A stretch of 64,000 nt of DNA from Pseudomonas sp. GD03919 (GTDB lineage Bacteria; Pseudomonadota; Gammaproteobacteria; Pseudomonadales; Pseudomonadaceae): contig NZ_CP104582.1 of assembly GCF_029814935.1 (NCBI RefSeq), forward strand, positions 310,001-374,000, read 5' to 3'. The position numbers were made by a program, and so were the translations under genes. Below, in pieces: positions 26,053 through 37,293 of this stretch; positions within the stretch are counted from its first letter, which is position 1, and each line of letters starts with the position of its first letter. The notes beneath the pieces were generated by a model that saw nothing but the letters and a program-made list of their open reading frames with translations, was not told the DNA's origin and ran no database searches.

Positions 26053-26673
26053 TCAGAGAAAGGGCAGGATGCTGGTTTTTTCCTTGGGCTTGTCTTTCAG
26101 TGGGCACTCGGGCCGCACGCCGTATTCCTCTTTCTTGCAGGGATTGATCTTGCGCTTTTGCGTCAGGCTCATGCGGTGCATATGAAAGGGTTGCGCCGGT
26201 GTGCGCTCGACGATGAGACCGGCAGAGTCGAGGATCTCTGCTGCCAGTTGGTGCGTGCCCCGGTCGATGTGCTGCAGGGAGAAAACCGGGCTGCGGCTGC
26301 TTTCACCCTGTTGCTGGCCATTGAGCAGCAGGCGGTAGTTGTGCCCCGGCAGCAGGCCGGGCTCGCTGCTCAGGGTAACGATCATCTCGCCTGAACCGTT
26401 ATGGATGGAGGCATCCGGCTCCGGTACGAGAATGCGCAGCACCTGGTAATGCACGGTGGGCTTGCTCACTGCGGGTGCCGGCGCCATGCGCACCGTGGGC
26501 GCGGGTTGGCTCAGTTCGATGTTGTTGGAGGGCGCTAGCATCACCCGCTCGGCATTGCTGCTACGCGGTTTGTCGGTAAACACGCGGTTACCTTCGGCAT
26601 CGATATAGGTATAGACCTGGGCCGAAGCCACTGGGGTGATGAACAGCAGGCAGAGCAGCAGTACGCGCATCAT
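26053..26673 (-). CDS. DUF4124 domain exported protein (second of tandem pair)
   Basis: The 206-residue protein has a signal peptide (LLLCLLFITPVASA) followed by the DUF4124 motif VYTYIDAEGNRVFTDKP. A C-terminal beta-rich domain (SGEMIVTLSSEPGLLPGHNY and following) resembles an immunoglobulin-like fold. A Lys-rich tail with two Cys residues closes the chain. Function is unknown. It starts 2 bp after the stop of a paralogue, so they are one transcript between glnA and ntrBC. Confidence 0.86.
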   Translation of the reverse strand: MMRVLLLCLLFITPVASAQVYTYIDAEGNRVFTDKPRSSNAERVMLAPSNNIELSQPAPTVRMAPAPAVSKPTVHYQVLRILVPEPDASIHNGSGEMIVTLSSEPGLLPGHNYRLLLNGQQQGESSRSPVFSLQHIDRGTHQLAAEILDSAGLIVERTPAQPFHMHRMSLTQKRKINPCKKEEYGVRPECPLKDKPKEKTSILPFL

Positions 26674-26675
26674 GA

Positions 26676-27239
26676 TCAGTTCGCAGGTTTCGGGGCTGGG
26701 CGCGGTGGCGATAGCGGTGGGCGGGCTGGGCTGTTGACGCTGATGCGCTGCACGGTAAAGGTTTCGCTGGCGCTTTGCTGGACGATACGGTCACCGGCCA
26801 TGACGGCGACGGCTAGGCTGTGTTCGCCTCGGTCGAGTTCAGTCAGTTGCAGGCTGGGGACGTTGCTGGGCTGGCCGTAGGGTTGGCCATCGAGTATCAG
26901 CCTGAGCACATGTCCTGGTTGCAGGCGCGGCTCGATGTTTACCCCGACGACGAAGCTGCCATTGTTGGCGCGCATGGCTTCATCGTCCGGTATCCCGCTC
27001 AGGCTCAGTACGGCGTAGGGCGCCTCATTCTGTGCGGAGGCATTGTCGCCTTCGGCTGCCATCGCGGGCGCTTGGCTTTCCACCGTATTGGTAGGTGGCA
27101 GGTTGATGCTTTCAGCTGCCACGCCTTCAGGCGGCTGGTTGGTGAAGACCGTATTGCCGTTGGCGTCAATGTACTTGTAGATCTGCGCATGGGTCGGCAG
27201 GGCCAGGGCAAGCAGCAGGCAGGCGAGTAGCGGGCGCAT
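26676..27239 (-). CDS. DUF4124 domain exported protein (first of tandem pair)
   Basis: The 187-residue protein has a signal peptide (LLACLLLALALPTHA), the DUF4124 motif IYKYIDANGNTVFTNQPPEG, and the same kind of C-terminal beta domain as its downstream paralogue (PRLQPGHVLRLILDGQ against LLPGHNYRLLLNGQ). It ends in a proline-rich tail. The ATG at 27239 follows GGAAGGA. Such DUF4124 genes commonly lie next to glnA and ntrB in pseudomonads, but no link to nitrogen metabolism is proven. Confidence 0.87.
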   Translation of the reverse strand: MRPLLACLLLALALPTHAQIYKYIDANGNTVFTNQPPEGVAAESINLPPTNTVESQAPAMAAEGDNASAQNEAPYAVLSLSGIPDDEAMRANNGSFVVGVNIEPRLQPGHVLRLILDGQPYGQPSNVPSLQLTELDRGEHSLAVAVMAGDRIVQQSASETFTVQRISVNSPARPPLSPPRPAPKPAN

Positions 27240-27431
27240 GGGCCGTTCCTTCCGCGGATGATGCGCTAAGCCTTGCACTGCAATCGGTTCCTGGCAAGCG
27301 CAGGGGATTGTGGCTGTGATGTTTGGCTACAAATCGGCCGCTTGGCGTGCGGTCGTGTATGGGTGAAATCCGCTTGCGAGCATTCGAGGCGAGCGGGTTC
27401 GTGAGTAGCGACAGTCGGTGCGCAGGCGCAT

Positions 27432-27465
27432 AAAAAAGCCCCGCACGGCAGGCCGGGCGGGGCTT
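27432..27465 (-). terminator. rho-independent terminator of glnA
   Basis: Read on the minus strand, AGCCCCGC...GCGGGGCT forms an 8-bp stem followed by TTTTTT, about 32-65 bp after the glnA stop. Confidence 0.9.
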
Positions 27466-27496
27466 CGGGTACGCCGCAGAGCGGCGCGAATCTGGC

Positions 27497-28903
27497 TTAG
27501 ACGCTGTAGTACAGGTCGTATTCCAGCGGGTGTACGAAGGTACGTACCTTGATTTCTTCTTCGGACTTCAGCTCGATGTAGGCATCGATGAAGTCGTCGG
27601 AGAACACGCCGCCCTTGGTCAGGAACGCGCGGCCCTTGTCCAGCTCTTCCAGGGCTTCCTTCAGGCTGCCGCACACCTGCGGGATCAGCTTGCCTTCTTC
27701 TGGCGGCAGGTCGTACAGGTTCTTGTCCGCTGCATCGCCAGGGTGGATCTTGTTCTGGATGCCGTCGATACCGGCCATCAGCAGAGCAGCGAAGGCCAGG
27801 TAGGGGTTGGCAGCCGGGTCCGGGAAGCGCGCTTCGATGCGGCGGGCTTTCGGGCTGGCAACGTACGGGATACGGATCGAGGCGGAGCGGTTGCGAGCCG
27901 AGTAGGCCAGCATCACCGGTGCTTCGAAGCCCGGAACCAGACGCTTGTAGGAGTTGGTCGACGGGTTGGTGAAGCCGTTCAGGGCCTTACCGTGCTTGAT
28001 GATGCCGCCGATGAAGTACAGAGCGGTCTCGGACAGGCCGGCATAGCCTTCGCCAGCGAAGGTGTTCTTGCCGTCCTTGGAGATCGACATGTGCACGTGC
28101 ATGCCCGAGCCGTTGTCGCCGTACAGCGGCTTCGGCATGAAGGTAGCGGTCTTGCCGTAGGCGTCGGCGACGTTGTGCACGCAGTACTTCAGGGTCTGAA
28201 CTTCGTCAGCCTTGGCGACCAGGGTGTTGAACTTCACGCCGATTTCGTTCTGGCCGGCAGTGGCCACTTCGTGGTGGTGCACTTCGACGACCAGGCCCAT
28301 TTCTTCCATGGCGTTGCACATGGCAGTACGGATTTCGTGGTCGTGGTCGCACGGCGGAACCGGGAAGTAACCGCCTTTGACGGCCGGGCGGTGGCCCTTG
28401 TTGCCGCCTTCGACGTCGCCGTCGGTCATCCAGGAGCCTTGCTCGGAGTAGATCTTGAACATCGAGCCGGAGATGTCGGACTTGAACTTCACTTCGTCGA
28501 AGATGAAGAACTCGGGCTCCGGGCCGACGAATACGGTGTCACCGATGCCGGTGGTTTTCAGGAACTCTTCAGCGCGCTTGGCGATGGAGCGCGGGTCGCG
28601 GTCGTAGCCCTGCATGGTGCTTGGCTCGATGATGTCGCAGACCAGGATCAGGGTCGGCTCTTCGGTGAACGGATCCAGCACAGCGGTCTCGTCGACCGGC
28701 ATCAGGATCATGTCGGAGGCTTCGATGCCTTTCCAGCCGTGAATGGACGAACCATCGAACATCTTGCCGTGCTCGAAGAAGTCTTCGTCCAGGGCGTCAC
28801 GGGCCGGCATGGTCACGTGGTGCTGCTTGCCTTTGGTATCGGTGAAGCGCAGGTCTACCCACTTCACGTCGTGTTCTTTGATCAGTTGAACAGCCTTAGA
28901 CAT
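27497..28903 (-). CDS. glnA: glutamine synthetase type I
   Basis: ATP-dependent synthesis of glutamine from glutamate and ammonium, the main entry of nitrogen. The 468-residue subunit has the GSI length, the metal-site motifs MFDGSSI and EPEFFIFDE, and [10 protein letters not shown]. The adenylylation loop is NLYDLPPEE, with its Tyr near 397. That indicates control by GlnE adenylylation. GGAGG precedes the ATG at 28903. Upstream are a sigma-54 promoter and an NtrC-like site, so the expected control is by the ntrBC system encoded downstream. Confidence 0.98.
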   Translation of the reverse strand: MSKAVQLIKEHDVKWVDLRFTDTKGKQHHVTMPARDALDEDFFEHGKMFDGSSIHGWKGIEASDMILMPVDETAVLDPFTEEPTLILVCDIIEPSTMQGYDRDPRSIAKRAEEFLKTTGIGDTVFVGPEPEFFIFDEVKFKSDISGSMFKIYSEQGSWMTDGDVEGGNKGHRPAVKGGYFPVPPCDHDHEIRTAMCNAMEEMGLVVEVHHHEVATAGQNEIGVKFNTLVAKADEVQTLKYCVHNVADAYGKTATFMPKPLYGDNGSGMHVHMSISKDGKNTFAGEGYAGLSETALYFIGGIIKHGKALNGFTNPSTNSYKRLVPGFEAPVMLAYSARNRSASIRIPYVASPKARRIEARFPDPAANPYLAFAALLMAGIDGIQNKIHPGDAADKNLYDLPPEEGKLIPQVCGSLKEALEELDKGRAFLTKGGVFSDDFIDAYIELKSEEEIKVRTFVHPLEYDLYYSV

Positions 28904-29000
28904 GTTGTCCTCCAGATGGAAAAGGCTCGCTTCGTGGAGCCCTGATATGTGCGGTGAAGCCCGGCGGGATACTCCTTCAGGGCGACCTGCCTCACAAGGG

Positions 29001-29016
29001 AGCAAATTGCATGCCA
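29001..29016 (-). promoter_or_regulatory. sigma-54 promoter of glnA
   Basis: On the minus strand TGGCATGCAATTTGCT matches the -24/-12 consensus TGGCAC-N5-TTGCW with the invariant GG and GC correctly spaced. It lies about 98 bp before the glnA start. Confidence 0.85.
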
Positions 29017-29121
29017 GTGCCCTGTATTGGGCAGAAGCCGCGAAACTCAGGGATTGAGCCGCCTGCATCGTCATTTGCCAGGAATATTTGCACTGTTTAG
29101 GGTCTGGAAATTTCAATAAAG

Positions 29122-29136
29122 AATCATTTTGGTGCA
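29122..29136 (-). promoter_or_regulatory. NtrC-like enhancer site for glnA
   Basis: TGCACCAAAATGATT on the minus strand resembles the NtrC consensus TGCACCAAAATGGTGCA in its left half and spacer. It lies about 106 bp upstream of the sigma-54 element, a usual enhancer distance. Confidence 0.6.
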
Positions 29137-29184
29137 TGAAGTGGTCGATGCAGTATTTTTGGTCAAGGCTTGAACAATTTCCGC

Positions 29185-29190
29185 TATAAT
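29185..29190 (+). promoter_or_regulatory. likely -10 element of the thiI promoter
   Basis: A perfect TATAAT lies 43 bp before the thiI start, within CCGCTATAATCCGCGCC. No convincing -35 hexamer is at the ideal distance. The 329-bp glnA-thiI gap holds this and the glnA control sites. Confidence 0.6.
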
Positions 29191-29232
29191 CCGCGCCCCT
29201 GTTTTTTCGTCCCCCAAGTGGGCGGCTTATTC

Positions 29233-30687
29233 ATGAAGCTCATCGTCAAAGTTTTCCCGGAAATCACCATCAAGAGCCGCCCGGTGCGCAAGCAGTTCAT
29301 CCGCCAGTTGGGGAAGAACATCCGCTCCGTGCTGCGTGATCTTGACCCCGACGTTCGGGTGACCGGTGTCTGGGACAATCTGGAGGTCGAGACCGATCTG
29401 GACGATCCCAAGCTGCTGGCCGAGATGACCGAACGCCTGCGTAACACGCCGGGCATTGGTCTGTTCCTCGAGGTGAATGAGTACCCGCTGGGCGATCTGG
29501 ACGACATCACCGAACACTGCAAGCGCCACTACGCCGACCAGTTGCCGGGCAAGATCTTCGCTGTGCGCTGCAAGCGCGGTGGCAAGCACGCCTTCAGCTC
29601 CATCGATGTCGAGCGCCATGTCGGCTCGCGCCTGCGCCAGGAGTGCGGTGCAGCCGGTATCGATTTGAAGAAGCCGGAAGTGGAAGTGCGTATGGAAATT
29701 CGCGACCAGCGCCTCTTCGTGGTGCACAAGCGTCACGAAGGGCTCGGTGGCTACCCGCTGGGCTCGCTGGAGCAGACCCTGGTGCTGATGAGCGGTGGTT
29801 TCGATTCCACCGTGGCCGCCTACCAGATGATGCGTCGCGGCCTGGTCAGCCACTTCTGCTTCTTCAACCTCGGCGGTCGAGCCCATGAACTGGGCGTGAT
29901 GGAAGTGGCGCATTACATCTGGCAGAAGTTCGGCCGTTCGCAGCGCGTGCTGTTCATCAGCGTGCCGTTCGAGGAAGTGGTCGGCGAGATTCTCGGCAAG
30001 GTCGACAACAGCCAGATGGGCGTCATCCTCAAACGCATGATGCTGCGCGCGGCCACCCGTATTGCCGAAAACCTGCAGATCGAAGCGCTGGTCACCGGCG
30101 AGGCGATCAGCCAGGTATCGAGCCAGACCCTGACCAACCTGGCGGTGATCGATTCGGCCACCGACATGCTGGTGATGCGTCCGCTGATTGCCAGCCACAA
30201 GCAGGACATCATCGACACCGCCACGCAGATCGGCACCGCCGAGTTCGCCAAGAACATGCCCGAATACTGCGGCGTGATCTCGGTCAACCCGACCACCAAG
30301 GCGCGCGCCTACCGCATCGAGCACGAGGAAGCGCAGTTAGACATGGCCATCCTCGACCGTGCCCTCGAGCGGGCTACTCAGTTGCCCATCGACCGCGTGA
30401 TCGACGAGTTGGGCAAGGACGTGCAGGTCGAGGAAGTAGGGGAAGCGCTGGCTGGTCAGATCGTCATCGATATCCGTCACCCCGATGCTGTCGAAGACCA
30501 GCCCCTGGCCGTGCCGGGCATCGAAGTGCAGGCGCTGCCGTTTTATGCGCTGAACAACAAATTCAAGGAACTGGATGAGAACCGCCAGTACCTGCTGTAT
30601 TGCGATAAGGGCGTGATGAGTCGCCTGCACGCCCATCACTTGCTGAGCGAGGGGCATGCCAATGTGCGCGTTTATCGCCCGGCATAA
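29233..30687 (+). CDS. thiI: tRNA 4-thiouridine synthase ThiI (sulfurtransferase)
   Basis: Makes 4-thiouridine at position 8 of tRNA and donates sulfur for the thiamin thiazole. The 484-residue protein has an N-terminal ferredoxin-like and THUMP region (about 1-165), an ATP-binding PP-loop SGGFDS, and a C-terminal rhodanese domain. The active-site Cys at about 457 lies in [10 protein letters not shown]. The rhodanese domain makes it competent for thiamin synthesis, consistent with thiS-thiG elsewhere in the window. The ATG at 29233 gives the E. coli-like length. Its ribosome-binding site is weak. Confidence 0.96.
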   Translation: MKLIVKVFPEITIKSRPVRKQFIRQLGKNIRSVLRDLDPDVRVTGVWDNLEVETDLDDPKLLAEMTERLRNTPGIGLFLEVNEYPLGDLDDITEHCKRHYADQLPGKIFAVRCKRGGKHAFSSIDVERHVGSRLRQECGAAGIDLKKPEVEVRMEIRDQRLFVVHKRHEGLGGYPLGSLEQTLVLMSGGFDSTVAAYQMMRRGLVSHFCFFNLGGRAHELGVMEVAHYIWQKFGRSQRVLFISVPFEEVVGEILGKVDNSQMGVILKRMMLRAATRIAENLQIEALVTGEAISQVSSQTLTNLAVIDSATDMLVMRPLIASHKQDIIDTATQIGTAEFAKNMPEYCGVISVNPTTKARAYRIEHEEAQLDMAILDRALERATQLPIDRVIDELGKDVQVEEVGEALAGQIVIDIRHPDAVEDQPLAVPGIEVQALPFYALNNKFKELDENRQYLLYCDKGVMSRLHAHHLLSEGHANVRVYRPA

Positions 30688-30820
30688 GGTGCCCGGATTG
30701 TATGGCGGCAGCATCCGCCATCGCCCTCCCGACCACACGGCGCGGTGACCACACCTACGCTCTTCATATTTTTCGCCCAGGCTGGGCGATGCACCGAATC
30801 CTCTGATCGAGACATACACA

Positions 30821-32641
<1,821 letters not shown>

Positions 32642-32660
32642 GTCGCTTCAGGCTGAAATG

Positions 32661-32696
32661 AAAAGCCCCGCCAGGTCGCTCTGGCGGGGCTTTTTT
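32661..32696. terminator. bidirectional terminator between typA and the SpoU methyltransferase
   Basis: AAAAGCCCCGCCAG and CTGGCGGGGCTTTT form a 14-bp stem with A-run and T-run flanks. It can serve both convergent genes. Confidence 0.92.
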
Positions 32697-32737
32697 GGTT
32701 TCGCCGAGCGCCGGGACGCGCGGGCATGAGTCGCGAG

Positions 32738-33463
32738 CTAGCGGCTCAACTCATACACGCAGATGTTTACCGTGCTGGCCAGGTTCAGTGACTCGATCGC
32801 GCCGCTGCCGGCAATGGTAAACGGCGTGGCGTTGAGCTCGCTCAGCGCCTGGCTGGGGACGCCGCGCGCTTCATTGCCGAACAGGTAGCAGTCGGCCTGC
32901 GCGAAGTCCGGCGCGCGCAGGCTTTGGCCCTGCATGTCGAGGCAGGCGATGCGTGCAAAACGTGTGCTCAGGCTGTCGAGGCTGACATCCTGCTCGATGG
33001 GGGTGTGAAAGATTGCCCCCATGCTGGCGCGCACCACCTTGGGATTGAAGGGGTCGACGCTGCCGGGGCTGAGCAGGCAGCGGAAGCCGCCGAACCAGGC
33101 CAGACTGCGCAGGATGGTGCCGAGGTTGCCGGGGTCCTGGATTTCGTGCAGGTAAATGGCCTTGCCGGCCGGCGCCGACGGGCTGGCGCCAATCGCCGCC
33201 ATCGGCACTACCGCGATGACTCCCTGCGGGGTCTTGGTGTCGGCGATCTGCGCCATCTGTCGGTCACTGATCAGGTGCGTCCTGAACGGGCTCTGCCAGT
33301 GCTCGTAGGCGGCCGTGACGTAGAGTTCGCTGCTCGCCAGCAGGGGCGCGTGCTGCGCCGCTTTCTGCAGTTCCAGCACCAGGTGTTCGCCCTCGACGAG
33401 GAAGTGGCCGAATTGCTCCCGGTACTTTTTCTGCTGCAGTTTCTTGACGTCGTCGAGTTTCAT
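32738..33463 (-). CDS. TrmH/SpoU family RNA 2'-O-methyltransferase
   Basis: The 241-residue protein has an N-terminal substrate-binding domain (KKYREQFGHFLVEGEHLV) and a SPOUT methyltransferase domain. All three motifs are present: QDPGNLGTILRSL, LFGNEARGV and SGAIESLNLAS. The family methylates ribose in rRNA or tRNA. The YsgA/RlmB-like organisation favours 23S rRNA, but the target base is unproven. It converges on typA and is divergent from rlmE. Confidence 0.92.
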   Translation of the reverse strand: MKLDDVKKLQQKKYREQFGHFLVEGEHLVLELQKAAQHAPLLASSELYVTAAYEHWQSPFRTHLISDRQMAQIADTKTPQGVIAVVPMAAIGASPSAPAGKAIYLHEIQDPGNLGTILRSLAWFGGFRCLLSPGSVDPFNPKVVRASMGAIFHTPIEQDVSLDSLSTRFARIACLDMQGQSLRAPDFAQADCYLFGNEARGVPSQALSELNATPFTIAGSGAIESLNLASTVNICVYELSR

Positions 33464-33665
33464 GGAAGGCCTGGAAAGGGGCGTGAAAGCGGGGCTCCTC
33501 GCGGTAGCGAGGCCGCTGCGATTGTACCTGCCACCCCGCGGGCTGTCAGGCTGCAGGGCCGGCCGGCGTGAGCCGGAGGGCTGCGATGGCTTATACTCGC
33601 GACAATTGTGCAGCCCGGGTCACCATGCCGGCGGGCTGCCTTCCTGGAATTGATCTGGTTGAACG

Positions 33666-34295
33666 ATGAAACGCTCAAAAAGCAGCAGCCGCTGGCTGAA
33701 CGAACATGTGAACGATCCCTACGTGAAGCAGGCGCAGAAGGACGGCTACCGCTCGCGTGCCGCCTACAAGCTGATCGAGATCAACGAAAAGGACAAGCTG
33801 ATTCGTCCCGGTATGCTGATGATGGACCTGGGCTCGGCCCCCGGTGGCTGGTCGCAGATCGCCGGACGTATGGTGGGGGCCACCGGCCGGGTAATCGCCA
33901 GCGACATCCTGCCGATGGATTCGCTCGATAACGTCGACTTCATTCAGGGTGACTTCACCGACGACAAGGTGTTCCAGCAGATTCTCGATCTGCTCGATGG
34001 TCGTCGCCCGGATTTGATCGTCTCTGACATCGCCCCCAATATCAGCGGCGTCGGCGTGGCCGATCAGGCAGCGTCGATGTATCTGGTGGAACTGGTGCTG
34101 GACATGGCCCGACAGGTGCTCAAACCTGGCGGCAACTTCGTCGCCAAGGTGTTTCAGGGCGAGGGTTCGGATGAGTACCTGCGCGACGTACGGCGTTCCT
34201 TCGAGAAGGTCATGGTGCGCAAGCCGGCAGCCTCGCGTCCGCGTTCGCGTGAGGTGTACTTCGTCGCCAAGGGCTTCAAGGGCGACGCTCAGTAA
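33666..34295 (+). CDS. rlmE: 23S rRNA U2552 2'-O-methyltransferase RlmE (FtsJ/RrmJ)
   Basis: Heat-shock rRNA methyltransferase that modifies U2552 of 23S rRNA at a late step of 50S assembly. The 209-residue protein has the K-D-K-E catalytic set: SRAAYKL, the SAM motif [23 protein letters not shown] and SREVYFVA. The usual position is directly before ftsH. Here ftsH is absent and the gene stands alone between a SpoU methyltransferase and the gbc genes. A second, ftsH-linked copy elsewhere is possible. The ribosome-binding site is weak. Confidence 0.92.
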   Translation: MKRSKSSSRWLNEHVNDPYVKQAQKDGYRSRAAYKLIEINEKDKLIRPGMLMMDLGSAPGGWSQIAGRMVGATGRVIASDILPMDSLDNVDFIQGDFTDDKVFQQILDLLDGRRPDLIVSDIAPNISGVGVADQAASMYLVELVLDMARQVLKPGGNFVAKVFQGEGSDEYLRDVRRSFEKVMVRKPAASRPRSREVYFVAKGFKGDAQ

Positions 34296-34387
34296 GGATC
34301 AGTTTGCGCGCATGCGCGGCGTTTGTGCTGAGCCAGCCAGCGCTCGGCGTTCAGTGATGCGCTTGCTGCGGGGTGGCTTACGGGGGA

Positions 34388-34415
34388 AGTGGCCGGCCTG
34401 ATGAGGCCGGCCACT
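34388..34415. terminator. perfect 12-bp hairpin between rlmE and gbcA
   Basis: AGTGGCCGGCCT-GATG-AGGCCGGCCACT lies between the two convergent genes. It has no T-run, so it may act as a bidirectional transcript end rather than an intrinsic terminator. Confidence 0.55.
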
Positions 34416-34437
34416 GGGATGGCCCGTCGGGGCGTTG

Positions 34438-35724
34438 TCAGCCCTCAACCTGGCGCAGTTGCGCCGGGGTGTCGCCGAGGTTGTTGAGCATGCGCTCGCT
34501 GTACCAGTCGAGGAAGTTGATCACGCCGAACTCGTAGGTCTTGGAGTACGGGCCCGGCTGGTAGGCGGTGGAGTTGATGCCGCGCTGGTTTTCCTCGCCC
34601 AGACGGCGGTCCTGATCGTTGGTGGCATCCCACACCTGGCGCAGGCGCGCCACGTCATAGTCGACGCCTTCTACTGCATCCTTGTGCACCAGCCATTTGG
34701 TGATGACGATCGTCTCCTGGGCGCTGACCGGCCACACGGTGAAGTTGATCAAGTGATCGCCCATGCAGTGGTTCCACGAATGCGGCAAGTGCAGGATGCG
34801 CATGGAGCCCAGGTCCGGGTCGGTGATGCGGCCCATCAGCTTGTTGCAGCCCGGTTTGCCGTCCAGGGTCATGGAGACGGTGCCCTTGAGCAGCGGCATG
34901 CGCACGATGCGGTTGCGCAGGCCGAAGCTGGCGTGGGCGTAGGGGATGTTGTCCTTGTCCCAGCGGCTGGTGCATTCGGCGACCTGGTCCTTGAACGCCT
35001 GGCTGGCGCGTGGGTCGGTGACGTCATCCCATTCCAGCAGGGTGTTGAGTAGCTCCGGGTGCGAACCGTTGCAGTGGTAGCACTCGCGGTTGTTTTCCAT
35101 CACCAGCTTCCAGTTGGCCTTCTCGTGCATAACGCTCTGCACGGCGACCTTGGTGTTCTCCATGTCGTACGGTTCCATGTAGTGAGCCAGGGTGCTCAGG
35201 AACTCGTCGATGGCCGGCGGGTTGTCTGCCAGGCTGATGAAGATGAAGCCGCCTGCGCTCTTGCAGTTGACCGGCTTGAGGTTGTAGTCGGACAGCTTGA
35301 AGTTGTCACCCATCTCGGTGCCGGCGAACAGCAGGCGGCCGTCCAGCTCGTAGGTCCACTGGTGGTAGGGGCACACCAGCTTGGCGACCTTGCCCTTTTC
35401 CGATACGCACAGGCGCGAGCCACGGTGGCGGCAGACGTTGTGGAAGGCGTGGATCTGACCTTCGGCACCGCGGATGACGATGATCGGGTTGTCGCCGATC
35501 TGCAGGGTGAGGAAGTTGCCCTTGGCCGGGATTTCGCAGGTCATGCCGGCGATCAGCCACTCCTTGTGGAAGATCTCCTGCATGTCGACCTGGAACAGGC
35601 GCTCGTCGTTGTAGAAGGGCTGCGGCAGCGAGAAGCTGTGGTCGCGTTCGTGCAGCATCTGGGCAGTGGCCTTGCGGACGGGCTCCAGCGGGTCGCCCAG
35701 GCTCAGGTTTTGGGTGCAGTCCAT
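34438..35724 (-). CDS. gbcA: glycine betaine monooxygenase, Rieske oxygenase subunit
   Basis: With GbcB it demethylates glycine betaine to dimethylglycine and formaldehyde. The 428-residue protein has the Rieske ligands C98/H100 (CRHRG) and C118/H121 (CPYHQW). The mononuclear iron region NNRECYHCNGSHPE supplies His217 and His222. GAGGAG lies before the ATG at 35724. It is divergent from gbcB, and both starts face the same 315-bp regulatory gap, each with its own copy of the shared operator described at 35845-35996. Confidence 0.96.
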   Translation of the reverse strand: MDCTQNLSLGDPLEPVRKATAQMLHERDHSFSLPQPFYNDERLFQVDMQEIFHKEWLIAGMTCEIPAKGNFLTLQIGDNPIIVIRGAEGQIHAFHNVCRHRGSRLCVSEKGKVAKLVCPYHQWTYELDGRLLFAGTEMGDNFKLSDYNLKPVNCKSAGGFIFISLADNPPAIDEFLSTLAHYMEPYDMENTKVAVQSVMHEKANWKLVMENNRECYHCNGSHPELLNTLLEWDDVTDPRASQAFKDQVAECTSRWDKDNIPYAHASFGLRNRIVRMPLLKGTVSMTLDGKPGCNKLMGRITDPDLGSMRILHLPHSWNHCMGDHLINFTVWPVSAQETIVITKWLVHKDAVEGVDYDVARLRQVWDATNDQDRRLGEENQRGINSTAYQPGPYSKTYEFGVINFLDWYSERMLNNLGDTPAQLRQVEG

Positions 35725-35844
35725 GTTGGCTCCTCATGTGGCTGACGCGCTGCGCCCGCCGGAAATAGTGGCTGATACGGTGTGTGCCGCAAGGTCTTGA
35801 GCAATCGCTGCTGCCTGCAAGGGGCGTGCATGCTGGTTGTGGCG

Positions 35845-35899
35845 AGTGTGGAGCCGGCGCACGGGCAAACCTTATCCATGGGCGACATGGCTGGATTCG
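35845..35899 (-). promoter_or_regulatory. GbdR-type operator/promoter of gbcA (weakest of five copies)
   Basis: On the minus strand GTCG starts at 35886. After N9 comes AAGGTT as a poor -35, and after a 17-bp spacer CACACT as -10 (35850-35845). GTCGCCCATGGATAA closely matches GTCGCGGATGGATAA of the gbcB copy. The upstream half-site (CGAATC) is degenerate. Confidence 0.55.
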
Positions 35900-35941
35900 T
35901 TTCCGACGCGCCAGAGCCCGTGGCATGGGGGCAGGTCGCGA

Positions 35942-35996
35942 TAAGCATGCGAATGTCGCGGATGGATAAATGAAGGCGCACGGGCTTTCGCACAAT
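35942..35996 (+). promoter_or_regulatory. GbdR-type operator/promoter of gbcB
   Basis: TAAGCA at 35942, GTCG at 35955, TGGATA at 35963, AAATGA as weak -35 at 35968, a 17-bp spacer and CACAAT as -10 at 35991-35996. The 13-mer TTTCGCACAATCG around the -10 is identical to that of the glyA promoter. Confidence 0.65.
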
Positions 35997-36039
35997 CGCA
36001 GCCATATAGGCCGACATCCGGCCGCGTGGAGAGCCGTGC

Positions 36040-37143
36040 ATGACCACCAATGCCTTCCTCAACCCGGTTACCACTCAGACCTGGACCAATGGCCGCCACC
36101 TGGTGCGTTGCGTCAAGGTGATCCAGGAAACCTGGGATGTGCGCACCTTCTGCTTCATGGCCGATCAGCCGGTACTGTTTTTCTTCAAGCCGGGGCAGTT
36201 CGTTACCCTGGAGCTGGAGATCGACGGCCAGCCGATCATGCGTTCCTACACCATTTCCAGCTCGCCTTCGGTGCCTTACAGCTTCTCCATCACCATCAAG
36301 CGCGTACCCGGTGGCAAGGTGTCGAACTGGCTGCATGACAACCTCAAGGAAGGCGACGAGGTGCCGGTGCATGGCCCGGTCGGGCTGTTCAACGCCATCG
36401 ATTTCCCGTCCGAAAAAGTGCTCTACCTCTCCGGTGGCGTCGGCATTACCCCGGTGATGTCGATGGCGCGCTGGTTCTACGACACCAACGCCAACGTCGA
36501 CATGGTCTTCGTACACAGCGCCCGTTCGCCCAAGGACATCATCTACCAGCGCGAGCTGGAGCACATGGCCGCGCGCATCAACAACTTCAGCCTGCATGTG
36601 ATCTGCGAAAAGCATGGCCTGGGTGAATCCTGGGCCGGTTATCGCGGTTACCTGAACAAGCCGATGCTGGAGATGATCGCCCCGGACTACCTGGAGCGCG
36701 AGATCTTCTGCTGCGGCCCTACGCCCTACATGGCGGCAGTCAAGCGCCTGCTTGAAGTCTCTGGTTACGACATGAGCCGCTACCACGAGGAAGCCTTCGG
36801 CCCGACGCCGCCGGAGATTCGCGCCGAGGTCAAGGAGCTGGCCGCCGAGGCCGCCGACGCGCCGGAAGTGCCGGTGGCCGAGCTCAATCAGGTGGAGTTC
36901 GTCAGCACTGGCAAGAGCATCCGCGTGGCGCCCGGCGAAACCGTGCACGCCGCCGCTGCCAAACTCGGCCTGCATATTCCCAAGGCCTGCGGCATGGGTA
37001 TCTGCGGCACCTGCAAGGTGATGAAGACGGCGGGTGAGGTGGAGATGGAGCACAACGGCGGCATCACCGACGAGGACGTCGCCGAGGGCTATATCCTGTC
37101 GTGCTGCAGCGTGCCGAAAGGGGATGTGGCGATCGATTACTGA
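36040..37143 (+). CDS. gbcB: glycine betaine monooxygenase, ferredoxin reductase subunit
   Basis: Passes electrons from NAD(P)H to the GbcA oxygenase. The 367-residue protein has an FAD domain with MRSYTISSSP, a nucleotide-binding domain starting around LYLSGGVGITPVMSM, and a C-terminal plant-type [2Fe-2S] ferredoxin domain. That domain has Cys in ACGMGICGTC and the final Cys in LSCCS. It is divergent from gbcA. A REP element follows its stop. Confidence 0.96.
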   Translation: MTTNAFLNPVTTQTWTNGRHLVRCVKVIQETWDVRTFCFMADQPVLFFFKPGQFVTLELEIDGQPIMRSYTISSSPSVPYSFSITIKRVPGGKVSNWLHDNLKEGDEVPVHGPVGLFNAIDFPSEKVLYLSGGVGITPVMSMARWFYDTNANVDMVFVHSARSPKDIIYQRELEHMAARINNFSLHVICEKHGLGESWAGYRGYLNKPMLEMIAPDYLEREIFCCGPTPYMAAVKRLLEVSGYDMSRYHEEAFGPTPPEIRAEVKELAAEAADAPEVPVAELNQVEFVSTGKSIRVAPGETVHAAAAKLGLHIPKACGMGICGTCKVMKTAGEVEMEHNGGITDEDVAEGYILSCCSVPKGDVAIDY

Positions 37144-37192
37144 TCGTCACGGTCGCGGCTGAAGCCCCTCCCACGAGTGCGCGGCTTAGTCT

Positions 37193-37250
37193 GTAGCCCG
37201 GATGAAATCCGGGGCGGTTGAGCGATTGCCCCGGATTGCATCCGGGCTAC
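37193..37250. repeat. REP-like inverted pair (GTAGCCCGGAT family)
   Basis: GTAGCCCGGATGAAATCCGG plus GGC (37193-37215) faces GCCCCGGATTGCATCCGGGC plus TAC (37228-37250). It lies between the convergent gbcB and ltaE and may terminate both. A single arm of this family is at 23031-23052. Confidence 0.85.
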
Positions 37251-37293
37251 GGTCGCAGCTCAAGCCCCTTCCTCGGGCATGTCAGAGCGTTAT

